A stretch of DNA of 64,000 bases from M3007 sp964550795. GTDB taxonomy: Bacteria > Bacteroidota > Bacteroidia > Chitinophagales > Saprospiraceae. The translations under genes and the position numbers were made by a program. The stretch lies in NCBI GenBank assembly GCA_964550795.1, contig CAZKBH010000021.1, positions 1-64,000 on the forward strand, in the 5' to 3' direction. Under the pieces are notes generated by a model. That model had not been told where the DNA came from and made no database searches. It worked only from the letters and a program-made list of their open reading frames with translations. Of this stretch, positions 15,892 through 26,868 are shown piece after piece (within the stretch, counting starts at the first letter, position 1; every line of letters starts with the position of its first letter).

Positions 15892-17208
15892 ATGAAAAAT
15901 TACACCTTCCCCCTCCTGCCTTTCCTGTTTTTTGCTGCACAAACCCTGCTACCAGCTCAGAACCCCAGCGATCCGCTCTTGCCGCTGGATGAAGCGGTCC
16001 GTATCGCCCTGGAAGCCAACTACGATATCCGGGTCAGCCAGGCTGATGCAGACATCGCTCGGCTGAACAACACCCGGGGAAATGCCGGGATGTTGCCCAA
16101 CATAAACCTGGTGGCCAATGAAAACTTCACCGTGAGTGCATTTCAACAAAAACTGGTTAACGGTACGGAATTCAAAGAGCCAGGCGCAACGTTCAACAAC
16201 GCGAATGCAGGGGTACAACTTGTCTGGACCATTTTTGACGGGCGCAGAATGCAAATCACCAAGCGGCGCCTGAACGAACTGGAAGCTTTGGGCCAAACCA
16301 ACCTTCAAAACACCGTGCAAAACACCGCCGCCCTGGTTTCTCAGGCGTACTACGATGTTGTGCGCGGAAGACTGCAGGAGCGGGCCTTGGCAGAAGTCAT
16401 TGCGCTCAACGAAGAACGCCTGCGTATCGCGGAGGCTCGGCTGGCGGCGGGTTTTGCGGCTCAAACGGATGCCCTGCAAGCCCGCATTGACCTCAACCAG
16501 CGCCGCGCCGATCTGATTTTACAACAGGCCCTGACTTCCAATGCCAAACGCAGCCTGAACCGACTGCTGGTTCGTCCGCCCGAAACCCCGTTCCGCGTGG
16601 ATGAGAACCTCGCCAGTGCCTACAACCCGGATCGCAATGATTTGATGCAGCAGATTACGGCCAACAATCCCGGCCTGCTTTCCCTGCAAAAATCTGCGGA
16701 AATCGCTGCGCTGCTGGTGGATGAAAACCGCGCGCTTAGTCGCCCCAGACTTACCGGAAACAGCCAATTGAGCGCTGCCCGATCCGACAACGGTGCAGGT
16801 TTTACGGTGAATAACACCCAAGCGGGTTTGACCGTCGGACTGGGCCTGGTGGTTCCGATTTACGCGGGCGGCAATTTCAAACGACAAGTAGAAACCGCCC
16901 AACTTGCCGCCCAGCAATCCACCTTTCTCATTGAAAATCAACAACTTTTGTTGGAAACACAATTGGACAACCAACTGGCGGTGTACCAGAGCCAGCAACA
17001 GGTATTGAGTCTGGAAGAAGAAAACGTGCGCATTGCCCGCGAAAACCTCAACGTCAGCACCGAGCGATTCCGCGTCGGCACCACGAATGGACTGGAGCCA
17101 CAAATTGCCCAAAATTCACTGGAACAAGCTTTGTCGCGCCGGGATCTGATGCTGTATAATTTGAAGGTGGCGGAGATCCAGCTGCGGTTATTGGCGGGGG
17201 GATTGTAG
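15892..17208 (+). CDS. TolC-family outer membrane efflux protein
   Basis: A 438-residue outer-membrane channel component for RND or type I export. The signal peptide (YTFPLLPFLFFAAQTLLPAQ) is followed by two internally similar helical OEP repeats, about residues 30-230 and 235-430, with typical coiled-coil patterns (QAYYDVVRGRLQERALAEVI; ERFRVGTTNGLEPQIAQNSL). No membrane-fusion protein or RND pump is next to it, so its partner lies elsewhere. The ATG at 15892 is the natural start before the signal peptide. Confidence 0.88.
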   Translation: MKNYTFPLLPFLFFAAQTLLPAQNPSDPLLPLDEAVRIALEANYDIRVSQADADIARLNNTRGNAGMLPNINLVANENFTVSAFQQKLVNGTEFKEPGATFNNANAGVQLVWTIFDGRRMQITKRRLNELEALGQTNLQNTVQNTAALVSQAYYDVVRGRLQERALAEVIALNEERLRIAEARLAAGFAAQTDALQARIDLNQRRADLILQQALTSNAKRSLNRLLVRPPETPFRVDENLASAYNPDRNDLMQQITANNPGLLSLQKSAEIAALLVDENRALSRPRLTGNSQLSAARSDNGAGFTVNNTQAGLTVGLGLVVPIYAGGNFKRQVETAQLAAQQSTFLIENQQLLLETQLDNQLAVYQSQQQVLSLEEENVRIARENLNVSTERFRVGTTNGLEPQIAQNSLEQALSRRDLMLYNLKVAEIQLRLLAGGL

Positions 17209-17222
17209 CTGATTGAGTGATC

Positions 17223-17281
17223 AATTGAGGCGGTGACTTGAAGTCACCGCCTCAATTCCACCCTAAGTCACCGCCTCAATT
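17223..17281. repeat. GAGGCGGTGACTT palindrome plus a half copy
   Basis: A 35-bp palindrome at 17223-17257 (17-nt arms AATTGAGGCGGTGACTT around G) is followed by a right half alone at 17265-17281. The same sequence recurs at 19195, 19940 and 24351. No T-tract. Confidence 0.7.
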
Positions 17282-17328
17282 CCGTCTTATGACAATGCCA
17301 TCAGAGGTTCGGCGTTCATAACTCACCT

Positions 17329-19188
17329 ATGCGCCTGCCACTTCTGACCTTCTCACTATTTATCTCCACAGTATCTTTACTAACCGCTCAAAATCTCCTT
17401 CAAAATGGAGATTTTGAAATACATGGCAAGTTGGATTGTATCAACTGCCCCATGTTTGACTATAAGTTTTCAGCGGTCATTCCCCCTTGGAAAACCATAA
17501 ACGGCAGTTATCCTTTTATCTGTGACTGTCAGCTTAAAAAGGAGGCCACTGTAGTAAACGAGGGGATTTGCGATTTCAGGAAAGTGAGTCCGCGCAGCGG
17601 GTGCAATATGATAGAGTTTGAATATGCGCCTTCCTGTCTGGATCAAAAACATGAAACCCGTGGCTGTTCCTCTTATTTGGGCACCAAACTCTCCAAAGCC
17701 CTGGAAATTGGCTCTGTGTACGAGATTTCCTTTTGGCTTCATATTCTTCCTCCCCATCCTGCGGATTCGGATTACGCCCGCTTTATTGGCATTAATCTCT
17801 ATCCTGATGTGGTGCGCAATCCTACGGGCAAACTATTGGAGAGTGCTGATTTTCAAGTAGATACGGTAATTTTTGGACACTGGTATCAAGTAAAATGGCT
17901 TGTACGGCCAGTTTGCAATCTTCAGTTTTTAGTTTTGGGTGTGTTTCGCGGAGATGAAGATCCACCAGTCAATGGAGATGGCCGCCACAATCGTTTTTAT
18001 GTGGACGATGTGGAAGTTAGAGAGGTAGCTGGAAGCAAAGACCAGGCCGCTGCCATTGTTCCGTATTGCAGGTTTTTGAAAAAAGAAAAGGAAGATACCC
18101 CGAAGGAAGTTGAGGGAGCCTTATGCTTTTTCAATTCCAACGACAGCTTACTTTCTTCCCTGGCTATTACCACCCTTGATGCTTTTGCGCTCCGAGCGAA
18201 AGCTAATCCGTCCACAACCTTTTTAATCTTGGGCCGAACGGATAATGTTGGTGCTCAACACAAAAATCTGGCCCAAGCGCGGATAAAAAGTGCGCGGGAT
18301 TATCTGGAAAAAACACACGGAATACCTCCATTCAGGTTTCTCTCCATAGCTTCCGGCATGGATAATCCGCTGTCAGATAATGGTATTGAAACGGGGAGAC
18401 AACAGAACCGCTCTGTTCAAATTCAACAGATGGATAGCCCCATACATTTGATGGTTTACAGGCATGTTTTAAGCCACGTTTTCGAGGGCGAAAAATTGGA
18501 AGCATTCAAATTGTTGAATATCTGGTTGAATATCGTGTCTGACAGCAAAAAAATACTCGCTCTGTTCGACCCTCGACTTGATCCACTAAAATCTGATCCT
18601 ACATGGAAGGCTTTGGTGGTCAAAAAAGTGAGGGCGTCTTATCGCTCCCGGTTAAATCCAGACCTGGCTTTTGTGTTGGATTCCTTGGGTTTAGAAGACC
18701 AAAAATGTCGGACCCTGAATCGTTATGTAGAAAATATGCACGTTTATTTGGCCGATCAGGATAGCACCGAGGAACGTTGGAGTGTATCCTTTTACTCAGA
18801 CACCAGTTATCAATGCCCAATACGGGATGAAACCCATGTACAGGCCCTGATCCACTTGATTGGCAATGATTGGCCTAAAATTTCGGAAGTAGGTGAACGG
18901 CCTGCTAAAACCGCCTTTCTAGTGGTTAGTCATACGGGCGATACGTCTATCATCGCTCGATATTTGCCGATATTGAAACAACGATGTCAAGTGGGAGAAG
19001 CCGAGTGGATACATTTTGCCACCTTGTCTGACCGGATGCTGGTCCATCGCGGGCTACCTCAACGCTTTGGCACACAGTATCAACCACCTAGCAGCAAGGC
19101 CGAAAAACTCAGGCTTTTCCCTTTGGAAAATGCAGCAATGGTAAATGAATGGCGAAAAGAATTGGGCCTGGAACCCATTGATTTTTGA
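17329..19188 (+). CDS. secreted three-part protein: jelly-roll-like, OmpA-like and DUF6624 domains
   Basis: A 619-residue exported protein with signal peptide (LPLLTFSLFISTVSLLTAQ). Residues about 20-235 start NLLQNGDFE and end FYVDDVEV, a pattern of carbohydrate-binding jelly-roll modules. Residues about 265-370 resemble an OmpA C-terminal domain (FLILGRTDNVGAQHKNLAQA; GRQQNRSVQIQQ), which would bind peptidoglycan. Residues about 480-615 resemble DUF6624 (AFLVVSHTGDTSIIARYLPI; LSDRMLVHRGLPQRFGTQY). Each resemblance is from motif reading; the combination is unusual. Palindromes bound the gene on both sides (17223-17281 and 19195-19278). Confidence 0.75.
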   Translation: MRLPLLTFSLFISTVSLLTAQNLLQNGDFEIHGKLDCINCPMFDYKFSAVIPPWKTINGSYPFICDCQLKKEATVVNEGICDFRKVSPRSGCNMIEFEYAPSCLDQKHETRGCSSYLGTKLSKALEIGSVYEISFWLHILPPHPADSDYARFIGINLYPDVVRNPTGKLLESADFQVDTVIFGHWYQVKWLVRPVCNLQFLVLGVFRGDEDPPVNGDGRHNRFYVDDVEVREVAGSKDQAAAIVPYCRFLKKEKEDTPKEVEGALCFFNSNDSLLSSLAITTLDAFALRAKANPSTTFLILGRTDNVGAQHKNLAQARIKSARDYLEKTHGIPPFRFLSIASGMDNPLSDNGIETGRQQNRSVQIQQMDSPIHLMVYRHVLSHVFEGEKLEAFKLLNIWLNIVSDSKKILALFDPRLDPLKSDPTWKALVVKKVRASYRSRLNPDLAFVLDSLGLEDQKCRTLNRYVENMHVYLADQDSTEERWSVSFYSDTSYQCPIRDETHVQALIHLIGNDWPKISEVGERPAKTAFLVVSHTGDTSIIARYLPILKQRCQVGEAEWIHFATLSDRMLVHRGLPQRFGTQYQPPSSKAEKLRLFPLENAAMVNEWRKELGLEPIDF

Positions 19189-19194
19189 TCAATT

Positions 19195-19278
19195 GAGGCG
19201 GTGACTTGAAGTAAATACCGTCAACTTAGCGATGAGGTGACATCTTCGAGGTACGAGAAGGTGTCACCTCATCGCTAA
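19195..19278. repeat. half palindrome plus 53-bp hairpin
   Basis: A left half of the GAGGCGGTGACTT element (about 19195-19212) is followed by a hairpin with 17-nt arms at 19226-19242 and 19262-19278 (TTAGCGATGAGGTGACA and complement). It lies between convergent genes and may stop transcription from both sides. Confidence 0.65.
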
Positions 19279-19309
19279 ATCCAGGAGTAAATCTTGTCGT
19301 TCGGAGATG

Positions 19310-19663
19310 TTATTGCAGCACAACTAAAGAATTACGTGTCATTTCTATCACGTCGGCTTGAGACAGTTCTGCTTCAATGGCGGGAAGATTGCCTCGAAAT
19401 AGCTGAAGAAGATCATTATTGCTAATATTGCCAACGGTAAGGAACAATAGCTTCCAAGGCTCCTTTTTACTAAAATAGCTATCAAAAAAATCGGAGTCTT
19501 TTGAAATAACTACCCGTGATTCATTAAGGGAAATTTCGTTGATTTCTAAATCGTCCGTTCTATTTCTTTTAGGCAATTCTAACGTGTGGATAGCGTCGTG
19601 TCCATATTCACGAAGCAATCGTGCCAATGATTTTGGTAATTGAGCATCCACGATGAATTTCAT
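19310..19663 (-). CDS. DUF5615 PIN-like toxin
   Basis: A 117-residue protein of the DUF5615/Mut7-C-like PIN fold, a predicted ribonuclease toxin. MKFIVDAQLPKSLARLLREY supplies the first acidic residue (Asp6). Later acidic positions include the DD in NRTDDLEI and the two Asp of ISKDSDFFDSYF. It follows a DUF433 gene with a 4-nt ATGA overlap, the standard order (antitoxin first) for this type II module. Target RNA is unknown. Confidence 0.85.
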   Translation of the reverse strand: MKFIVDAQLPKSLARLLREYGHDAIHTLELPKRNRTDDLEINEISLNESRVVISKDSDFFDSYFSKKEPWKLLFLTVGNISNNDLLQLFRGNLPAIEAELSQADVIEMTRNSLVVLQ

Positions 19664-19902
19664 GCTGCCAGGGGGACAACGTGTTTAATTTTCAATGCAT
19701 TTGCTGCAAAAAGCAGGCACGCATGTAAGTCGTCCTCTTCCAAATCTTCGTAATCAGCCAGAATTTCACTGTGGGTCATCCCTGAAGCAAGCAACTCTAA
19801 TATGTTTTCCACAGGATAACGCAGCCCACGCACAACGGGTTTGCCGTGGCAGATATTCGGAGCTGAGGTGATACGGGCAAGTAAATCTTCTTCTTTTTTC
19901 AT
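19660..19902 (-). CDS. DUF433 antitoxin (VapB45-like)
   Basis: An 80-residue helix-turn-helix protein of the DUF433 family: ARITSAPNICHGKPVVRGLR, then YPVENILELLASGMTHSEIL and DYEDLEEDDLHACLLFAA. It probably binds its own promoter and neutralises the DUF5615 product encoded next to it. I start at ATG 19902; the longer frame to 19929 adds an unlikely LKNTFFCI prefix. Confidence 0.85.
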   Translation of the reverse strand: MKKEEDLLARITSAPNICHGKPVVRGLRYPVENILELLASGMTHSEILADYEDLEEDDLHACLLFAANALKIKHVVPLAA

Positions 19903-19939
19903 AATGCAAAAGAAAGTGTTTTTTAGCAATTAAGTGGAC

Positions 19940-19974
19940 AATTGAGGCGGTGACTCCAAGTCACCGCCTCAATT
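19940..19974. repeat. GAGGCGGTGACT palindrome
   Basis: Arms of 16 nt at 19940-19955 and 19959-19974 around CCA. It sits between ostA-like and DUF433 genes, just downstream of the former. Same family as 17223 and 24351. Confidence 0.7.
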
Positions 19975-19981
19975 ACACCCC

Positions 19982-21886
19982 TCACAAATCCCCCAAACTC
20001 CTCGGCCTTCGCTCCTTTTCCCAGAAAAAACCCTCCAGCTTTTTGGTGTCTTTTCCTGCCTGGCTCATTGGGATAAATTTACCGCTGGGCTGCTGATAAA
20101 ATTTGATGCTTTCCACCTTGTTGTCGCCAAAAAAGAGCCGCATTTCGGAACATTCCGTTTCATTGAGACCGATATAAGCTTGTTTCTCGTCCACCGCATA
20201 GTACACGGCCTGAGCGTTACCTTCCACCAGCATTTCGCGGGCCTGATCGTCGCGGAAAAAAACGGTGGAATTCCGCCCCTTAATTTGGTTGAACAAAATG
20301 CCATCTTCAGAATTGATCACCATGGAGTTTTGAAGCAACCACATTCGATCTAACTTCTTGTTTTTCAACAACATTTTGATTGTATCGCCCGAAAATTGCG
20401 AGGTGTCGGACCAGATGATGGGCAAACGATTCAATTTGTAAAACCAAAAAGTTGAGTCTGCGCTGCTGTACGTGAGCGAGTCGCAGACGGCCTGCAAATC
20501 GCTTTTAAAAATCCGCACATCTCGGTGCGCAATCAGTTGCCGCACATCGCTGGCAGAATCGGGTTTGAAAGAAGTAAGGGTGTCTGAACTCATAAAAAGG
20601 GTGTCGCCGTCAATCAAACTTTTCATCATGGGTCGCCCACCCGCCCCGGACTCCCCAAACCCGCCAAAAGCGTTTAAATATTGCGATGTTTTGTTGTAGT
20701 CCATGCGCCAGGAAAAGACCGTGTAATCGCTCGAAGTGTCCTGCCACATCACGCTGCCAAGCGCAAGACCATTGCCAAGGAAATCATTAAAATCCAGCGA
20801 GTCCGCCTCGATGATATTGGGCGGATCACTCACCCGACCCCGACCCGAAAGTTGATACGTTTTATTCCGGCTGTCGTAGCGGATTTCCGCGCCCTGAATA
20901 TCGCGGGTACTGTCGCGGTAATGGGCATTGCCCCGCAGCATGGTTTTTTCATTTTCCGTGTTGTAACGGATCACATCCGCATCGGCAAATTCGCCTTTTT
21001 GCGGGTTTTCAATGTGTGCATCGCCTTCGAGGGTGTATTCTTTGCGCACACCTTCGTAGCGCATTTTTCGCGCCCGACCGAGTTGTCCGTCTTTTTCGTA
21101 CTGCGGGTTTTGGTCAAATTCTGCAAAGTTGTTTTCCATGTCGTAAAAACCACTTTCGGTGTAAATTTTGCTCCCGCGCTGACTAATCAGGGTCGGGGCC
21201 ACAAAACGCACCATTTGTGTTTCGGTGTTGAACGCCATGGTATCGGTTCGCATGGTAAATTCCGGGTCGGTCACCACCACATCGCCTTTCAGAAAAACTT
21301 CTTTTTGTTCCACGAAATAATGTCCGCGCCGACTCACCACCTGACTTTTGCCGTTCGTCATGGTCGCGCCGGTTGTATAGGTGGCAATTTTGTTGCCCAT
21401 GTCATATCGCAGGCGTTTGGTGAATAATTCCTGCTGCCCGTTCACCAGCACGACTTCCCCGAACAAATCACTGATTTTAGTTGCCGCGTTGTAATGGGCT
21501 GAATCTGCAAATGCCTGTACGGAATCTCCTTGTGCGATGACCACTTTTCCGCGCAGCACAGCAAAATCCTTATCAAGCGTAGCTGTATCGCAGTAAATGA
21601 GGGTTTTTTCCTGCCGAAGCCGCACCGTTCCGCTGAGTTTTTGGACTTCACGGCCATTTTTCAAAAAGTATTCAATCACGGCTGCGGTCTCGATTTTAAG
21701 TTTTTGGGTGTCAGATTTAACAGCTGCCTGTTGGCTCTTGGCATTAGGCACCTGACCGCTCGGCGTTGTGGGCTGATTGGTAATTTTGGATGGAGGCAGA
21801 CCCGTGTTTTGCGCCATCATCCAGTGGGCAAACAGGCAAAACAAGACAAAAAAGCCAGTTTTCAAATTACGAGCAAGTAGTTTCAA
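19982..21886 (-). CDS. OstA/LptA-like LPS transport protein
   Basis: A 634-residue exported protein with an N-terminal hydrophobic signal (TGFFVLFCLFAHWMMAQ) and a long array of LptA/OstA-type beta-jelly-roll strands (LSGTVRLRQEKTLIYCDTAT, GKVVIAQGDSVQAFADSAHY, GDVVVTDPEFTMRTDTMAF, RDIQGAEIRYDSRNKTYQLS). This long OstA-like form is typical of Bacteroidota and is expected to bridge lipopolysaccharide across the periplasm. It has no LptD barrel. The 101-bp hairpin at 21944-22044 lies just upstream. Confidence 0.85.
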   Translation of the reverse strand: MKLLARNLKTGFFVLFCLFAHWMMAQNTGLPPSKITNQPTTPSGQVPNAKSQQAAVKSDTQKLKIETAAVIEYFLKNGREVQKLSGTVRLRQEKTLIYCDTATLDKDFAVLRGKVVIAQGDSVQAFADSAHYNAATKISDLFGEVVLVNGQQELFTKRLRYDMGNKIATYTTGATMTNGKSQVVSRRGHYFVEQKEVFLKGDVVVTDPEFTMRTDTMAFNTETQMVRFVAPTLISQRGSKIYTESGFYDMENNFAEFDQNPQYEKDGQLGRARKMRYEGVRKEYTLEGDAHIENPQKGEFADADVIRYNTENEKTMLRGNAHYRDSTRDIQGAEIRYDSRNKTYQLSGRGRVSDPPNIIEADSLDFNDFLGNGLALGSVMWQDTSSDYTVFSWRMDYNKTSQYLNAFGGFGESGAGGRPMMKSLIDGDTLFMSSDTLTSFKPDSASDVRQLIAHRDVRIFKSDLQAVCDSLTYSSADSTFWFYKLNRLPIIWSDTSQFSGDTIKMLLKNKKLDRMWLLQNSMVINSEDGILFNQIKGRNSTVFFRDDQAREMLVEGNAQAVYYAVDEKQAYIGLNETECSEMRLFFGDNKVESIKFYQQPSGKFIPMSQAGKDTKKLEGFFWEKERRPRSLGDL

Positions 21887-21943
21887 TGTAATGCGTGTTG
21901 TTAAAAAACATGAGGTTCAGGAATGCACAAACAAAATACTTTC

Positions 21944-22044
21944 GGCTCATGTTCCGCAGGGGCTGGAATCAGCTTGAATTCACCCGGTGACTCCAAGTCA
22001 CCGGGTGAATTCAAGTTGATTCCAGCCCCTGCGGAACATGAGCC
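21944..22044. repeat. 101-bp near-perfect hairpin element
   Basis: Two 49-nt arms (21944-21992 and 21996-22044) match at 48 positions around a 3-nt CCA loop. The centre (CACCCGGTGACT / AGTCACCGGGTG) is related to the shorter palindromes of this window, and the outer part (GGCTCATGTTCCGCAGGGGC) is unique here. It sits between the GNAT gene and ostA, both on the minus strand. Confidence 0.8.
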
Positions 22045-22117
22045 ATACTTTCATCTAATCCTTAAAAGATCTGGCATGGCATTCCATCCAAAAAACCGCG
22101 TAGCGGTGCCATTCTAG

Positions 22118-23217
22118 TTAGGTAAAGCCAACATCCCCATCCCCATCTTGCAAAATCAAAGGCTGATGCGCCAGTATTTCTGTCAATCCCTTACCCACAA
22201 AATAAGTCCGTTGCATGGGTTTTCCCCAAAAAAACGGGCTTCGGTTTTTCTTACAAAACGCCACCAAACGCGGGTGGAAAATCGTCATCATTTTAGCCCC
22301 CAATTGAATTGCTTCGGCAAAGATAACGCTGGCAACGGTGGCGGAGTGTTCGTCTGCATGCCAGGCGTGCGGCACCCGCAGATGACCGTCGCGGACGGTG
22401 AGCAGGAGAACGCCGATGGTCTGTCCTTCGCTGTTGAGCAATTGGAGTGCGCGGGTTTGAAATTGCCGGGCGGAGGCCGTAAAATGATACCGTTGGGCAA
22501 AATCATCGGGTTCTGGCGATTCCTTTACCCAGGGATTTTGGAGCATCCAGTTCAAAGTTTGGCGGTCGCGACGAGCCAGTTCGCCTTGCTGCCGGGCGGC
22601 GATAAATTCGGCAGTGGCATCGTCTATTTCAGTAATCGCCTGAATCGAGCAGGCCTGTTTTTTTGGGTGGAAAAGATTGATTCTCAAATCATTGGGAATG
22701 GCCAATAGCGCATCAGCCAAACGCAGAAGCGGCTTTAAGGTTTCAAAAATCGGTTTTTTCGGTGGCAGGATTTGGGCAAAATTTGGGCGCAAATATCCCC
22801 GGTAACCCATCAGTGGCAGGCTTTCCGTAAAATGCGCTGATCGCCGATACAAGTGACTCACCTCCGGCGAAAACTCCGTCAAAATAACCCGATTTTGCCA
22901 GGCTTCGAGCATGGTATCTACCAATTTTTTGGCCACGCCTTTGCCCCGATGCGCGGGGGAGACCCAAATGCAGGACAGCCATGCCATGCGCTGGGGCGTA
23001 TCTNNNNNNNNNNCTGATCGGGCACGGCCCCCCGGTAACCAATCAATGCATCTCCCTCCCAAGCGAGCGCGAGCACCACATCTTCGGGTTGGGCGCGCGG
23101 GTTTTTCGCCTGGGAAATGGCGCGTTGCGGCGAGATGGGCAGCACGGTCATGCGGCGATATTCCTCGGAAGCCACGAAAGTTTCCAATTCGCGAATGGTC
23201 AGGCAGGTGATGTTCAT
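22118..23217 (-). CDS. GNAT family N-acetyltransferase (interrupted by an assembly gap)
   Basis: The N-terminal 68 residues (MNITCLTIRELETFVASEEY to GAVPDQ) read from ATG 23217 up to the N-run at 23004-23013. After the gap the protein continues in another frame with the acetyl-CoA loop SPAHRGKGVAKKL and about 290 further residues. The two pieces join sensibly if the true gap length is 2 modulo 3, so the frameshift is an artefact. The long C-terminal part (to about 360 residues in all) suggests a second, GNAT-like domain. The start overlaps the stop of the polysaccharide deacetylase (ATGA), so the two are co-translated and may modify one polymer. Confidence 0.75.
23004..23013. other. assembly gap (10 N) inside the GNAT gene
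   Basis: Ten N mark a gap of unknown length. Reading frames on the two sides differ and are reconciled by a gap length of 2 modulo 3, not by the 10 bases shown. Confidence 0.95.
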
Positions 23218-24194
23218 GGTGTGGCACTCGGGTTTGTGCTGGGGCGTTCAACGGTGTTTTTGCCCAATATTTTCCTCAAAACGGCATAAGCCAACTCGGC
23301 AGAAAGCATTTTTTGGACCGGCAACGCGCTGTGTTCCATCGCAAATCTGTGCAAATGGGTCGGGAAGGTATCTTGTTTTGCGCCTGCGGTACCAAACGTG
23401 AGGACTGGGCCGTCCATTTTTTCCCGCAAGAGGTTGAAAAAATCCAGTCCCACCCCATGATCTGTAAACGGGAACGCGAAGGTCGGAAGTTTGGAACCAC
23501 ATATTTGTTTTAGGGCTGCGAGGCTCTCCAGGGTTTGCCGAATTTGTGCTTCCAGCGGTATTTGGCTGTACCGCGGGTGGTCGAGACTATGTGCCCCAAA
23601 GGTAAAACCTTGATCCTGCATGGCCCGAATTTGTGTCCGGTCGAGGTACGGTTTTTGGTCTGCGAGATAGGCCGAAAAGTCCAGCCCGATGTCTTCCGCC
23701 CAAGTATCGAGCAAGTGTTGATTAGCATAGGTAATTTGCATCGGATCGCCCGGCAAGATGCGGCCCGTATGACGCAAAAGACTGGCTTTGTAACGAAACA
23801 TGAGTGCGCGATTGTCCACAAAATCGGTGTTCAGGAAAAAAGTGGCCGGGATTCCTTTTTCCAATAAAATCGGCATCACCACATCATGGCATTCACGCAG
23901 CCCATCGTCGAATGTGAGGTGAAAAACGGGACGGGTAAAGGGGCGATTTTCAAAAATGTGTCCCCAAAGTGTTTGAAGATCAATGGGTTGGAAGTATTGA
24001 AGTAAAAAATCCAGATCCGCCAGGAATTGTTTTTCGGAACGAACGGGGTACAAGTGAAGCAGGTGCGGCGGGGGTTCGTCGCTGACCAAATGGTAAAATG
24101 GCAGGAACAAATTGCCGCCCCAAAGCCCTTGCCAGTACTTGAAAGGCAAAATTGGTGCGGTATGAGAAAGGGCTTTGGTGAGGAGGTGCTTCAT
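23214..24194 (-). CDS. polysaccharide deacetylase family protein
   Basis: A 326-residue NodB-type (carbohydrate esterase 4) protein. The metal-binding Asp pair is in FHLTFDDGLRECHDVV (about residue 93), followed by GIPATFFLNTDFVDN. A later motif TFGAHSLDHPRYSQIP gives the H-x3-H metal ligands. It has no clear signal peptide, so it may be cytoplasmic or membrane-associated. It is translationally coupled to the downstream GNAT gene, which suggests a deacetylation/acylation pair acting on a cell-surface sugar. Confidence 0.85.
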   Translation of the reverse strand: MKHLLTKALSHTAPILPFKYWQGLWGGNLFLPFYHLVSDEPPPHLLHLYPVRSEKQFLADLDFLLQYFQPIDLQTLWGHIFENRPFTRPVFHLTFDDGLRECHDVVMPILLEKGIPATFFLNTDFVDNRALMFRYKASLLRHTGRILPGDPMQITYANQHLLDTWAEDIGLDFSAYLADQKPYLDRTQIRAMQDQGFTFGAHSLDHPRYSQIPLEAQIRQTLESLAALKQICGSKLPTFAFPFTDHGVGLDFFNLLREKMDGPVLTFGTAGAKQDTFPTHLHRFAMEHSALPVQKMLSAELAYAVLRKILGKNTVERPSTNPSATP

Positions 24195-24548
24195 TGAGAT
24201 AATTATCGTACTCGTTTTTTAAACAATGTATTAGACTCGTTGCGATAGGGTGCTGTTTGAGCGCATGGACAAATTTTTTTTCCGCGTTAAATCGGCCTTG
24301 CGTCGAGATGATTCGGGGTGCGATTTGAAGTGTAACTTCGCAAGGGTGTTAGTGAGGCGGTGACTTCAAGTCACCGCCTCACTTGGCTCCGGGCTTTGCA
24401 CAATCCCTGAATCCTTCAAAGAAAACAAGCCCCCTTTCTAATTGGACGCTCAATTATTAAACACAAATTGTTTTTAATTTCACAAAACTGTTTTAATTTC
24501 GCCCATATTTTAACGCATCCTCCCTCATCTTTTTAAAACTCCGTTACT
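24195..24548. other. gene-free spacer with palindromes and the parE promoter region
   Basis: It contains a degenerate copy of the GATGATTCGGGGTGCGA element (about 24306-24330, compare 29569-29589) and a perfect palindrome at 24351-24383 (AGTGAGGCGGTGACTT arms). AT-rich sequence follows, ending in GTTACTTTGG at 24543-24552, a near match to the TAnnTTTG box. No gene is seen. Confidence 0.6.
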
Positions 24549-26685
<2,137 letters not shown>

Positions 26686-26868
26686 ATCAAAAATTCAGGC
26701 CTAACATTCCGCGGTGGATTTCAACCATTTTCAGCTATCGCGGAAGGAGCCAAAATCAATTCAATTACCAAGCCATAATCCGTATTATTGACTGGCAGCC
26801 CGCTCAACAAAACGCTTGGAGAAACCTCAACATCGCTTGGATGGAGCTCCGGTTTTGAGGCTGAATTG

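Noticed and set aside
19195..19278. A riboswitch between convergent genes
   Set aside because: The fold is a simple long hairpin made of palindromic elements, and neither neighbouring gene has its 5' end there.
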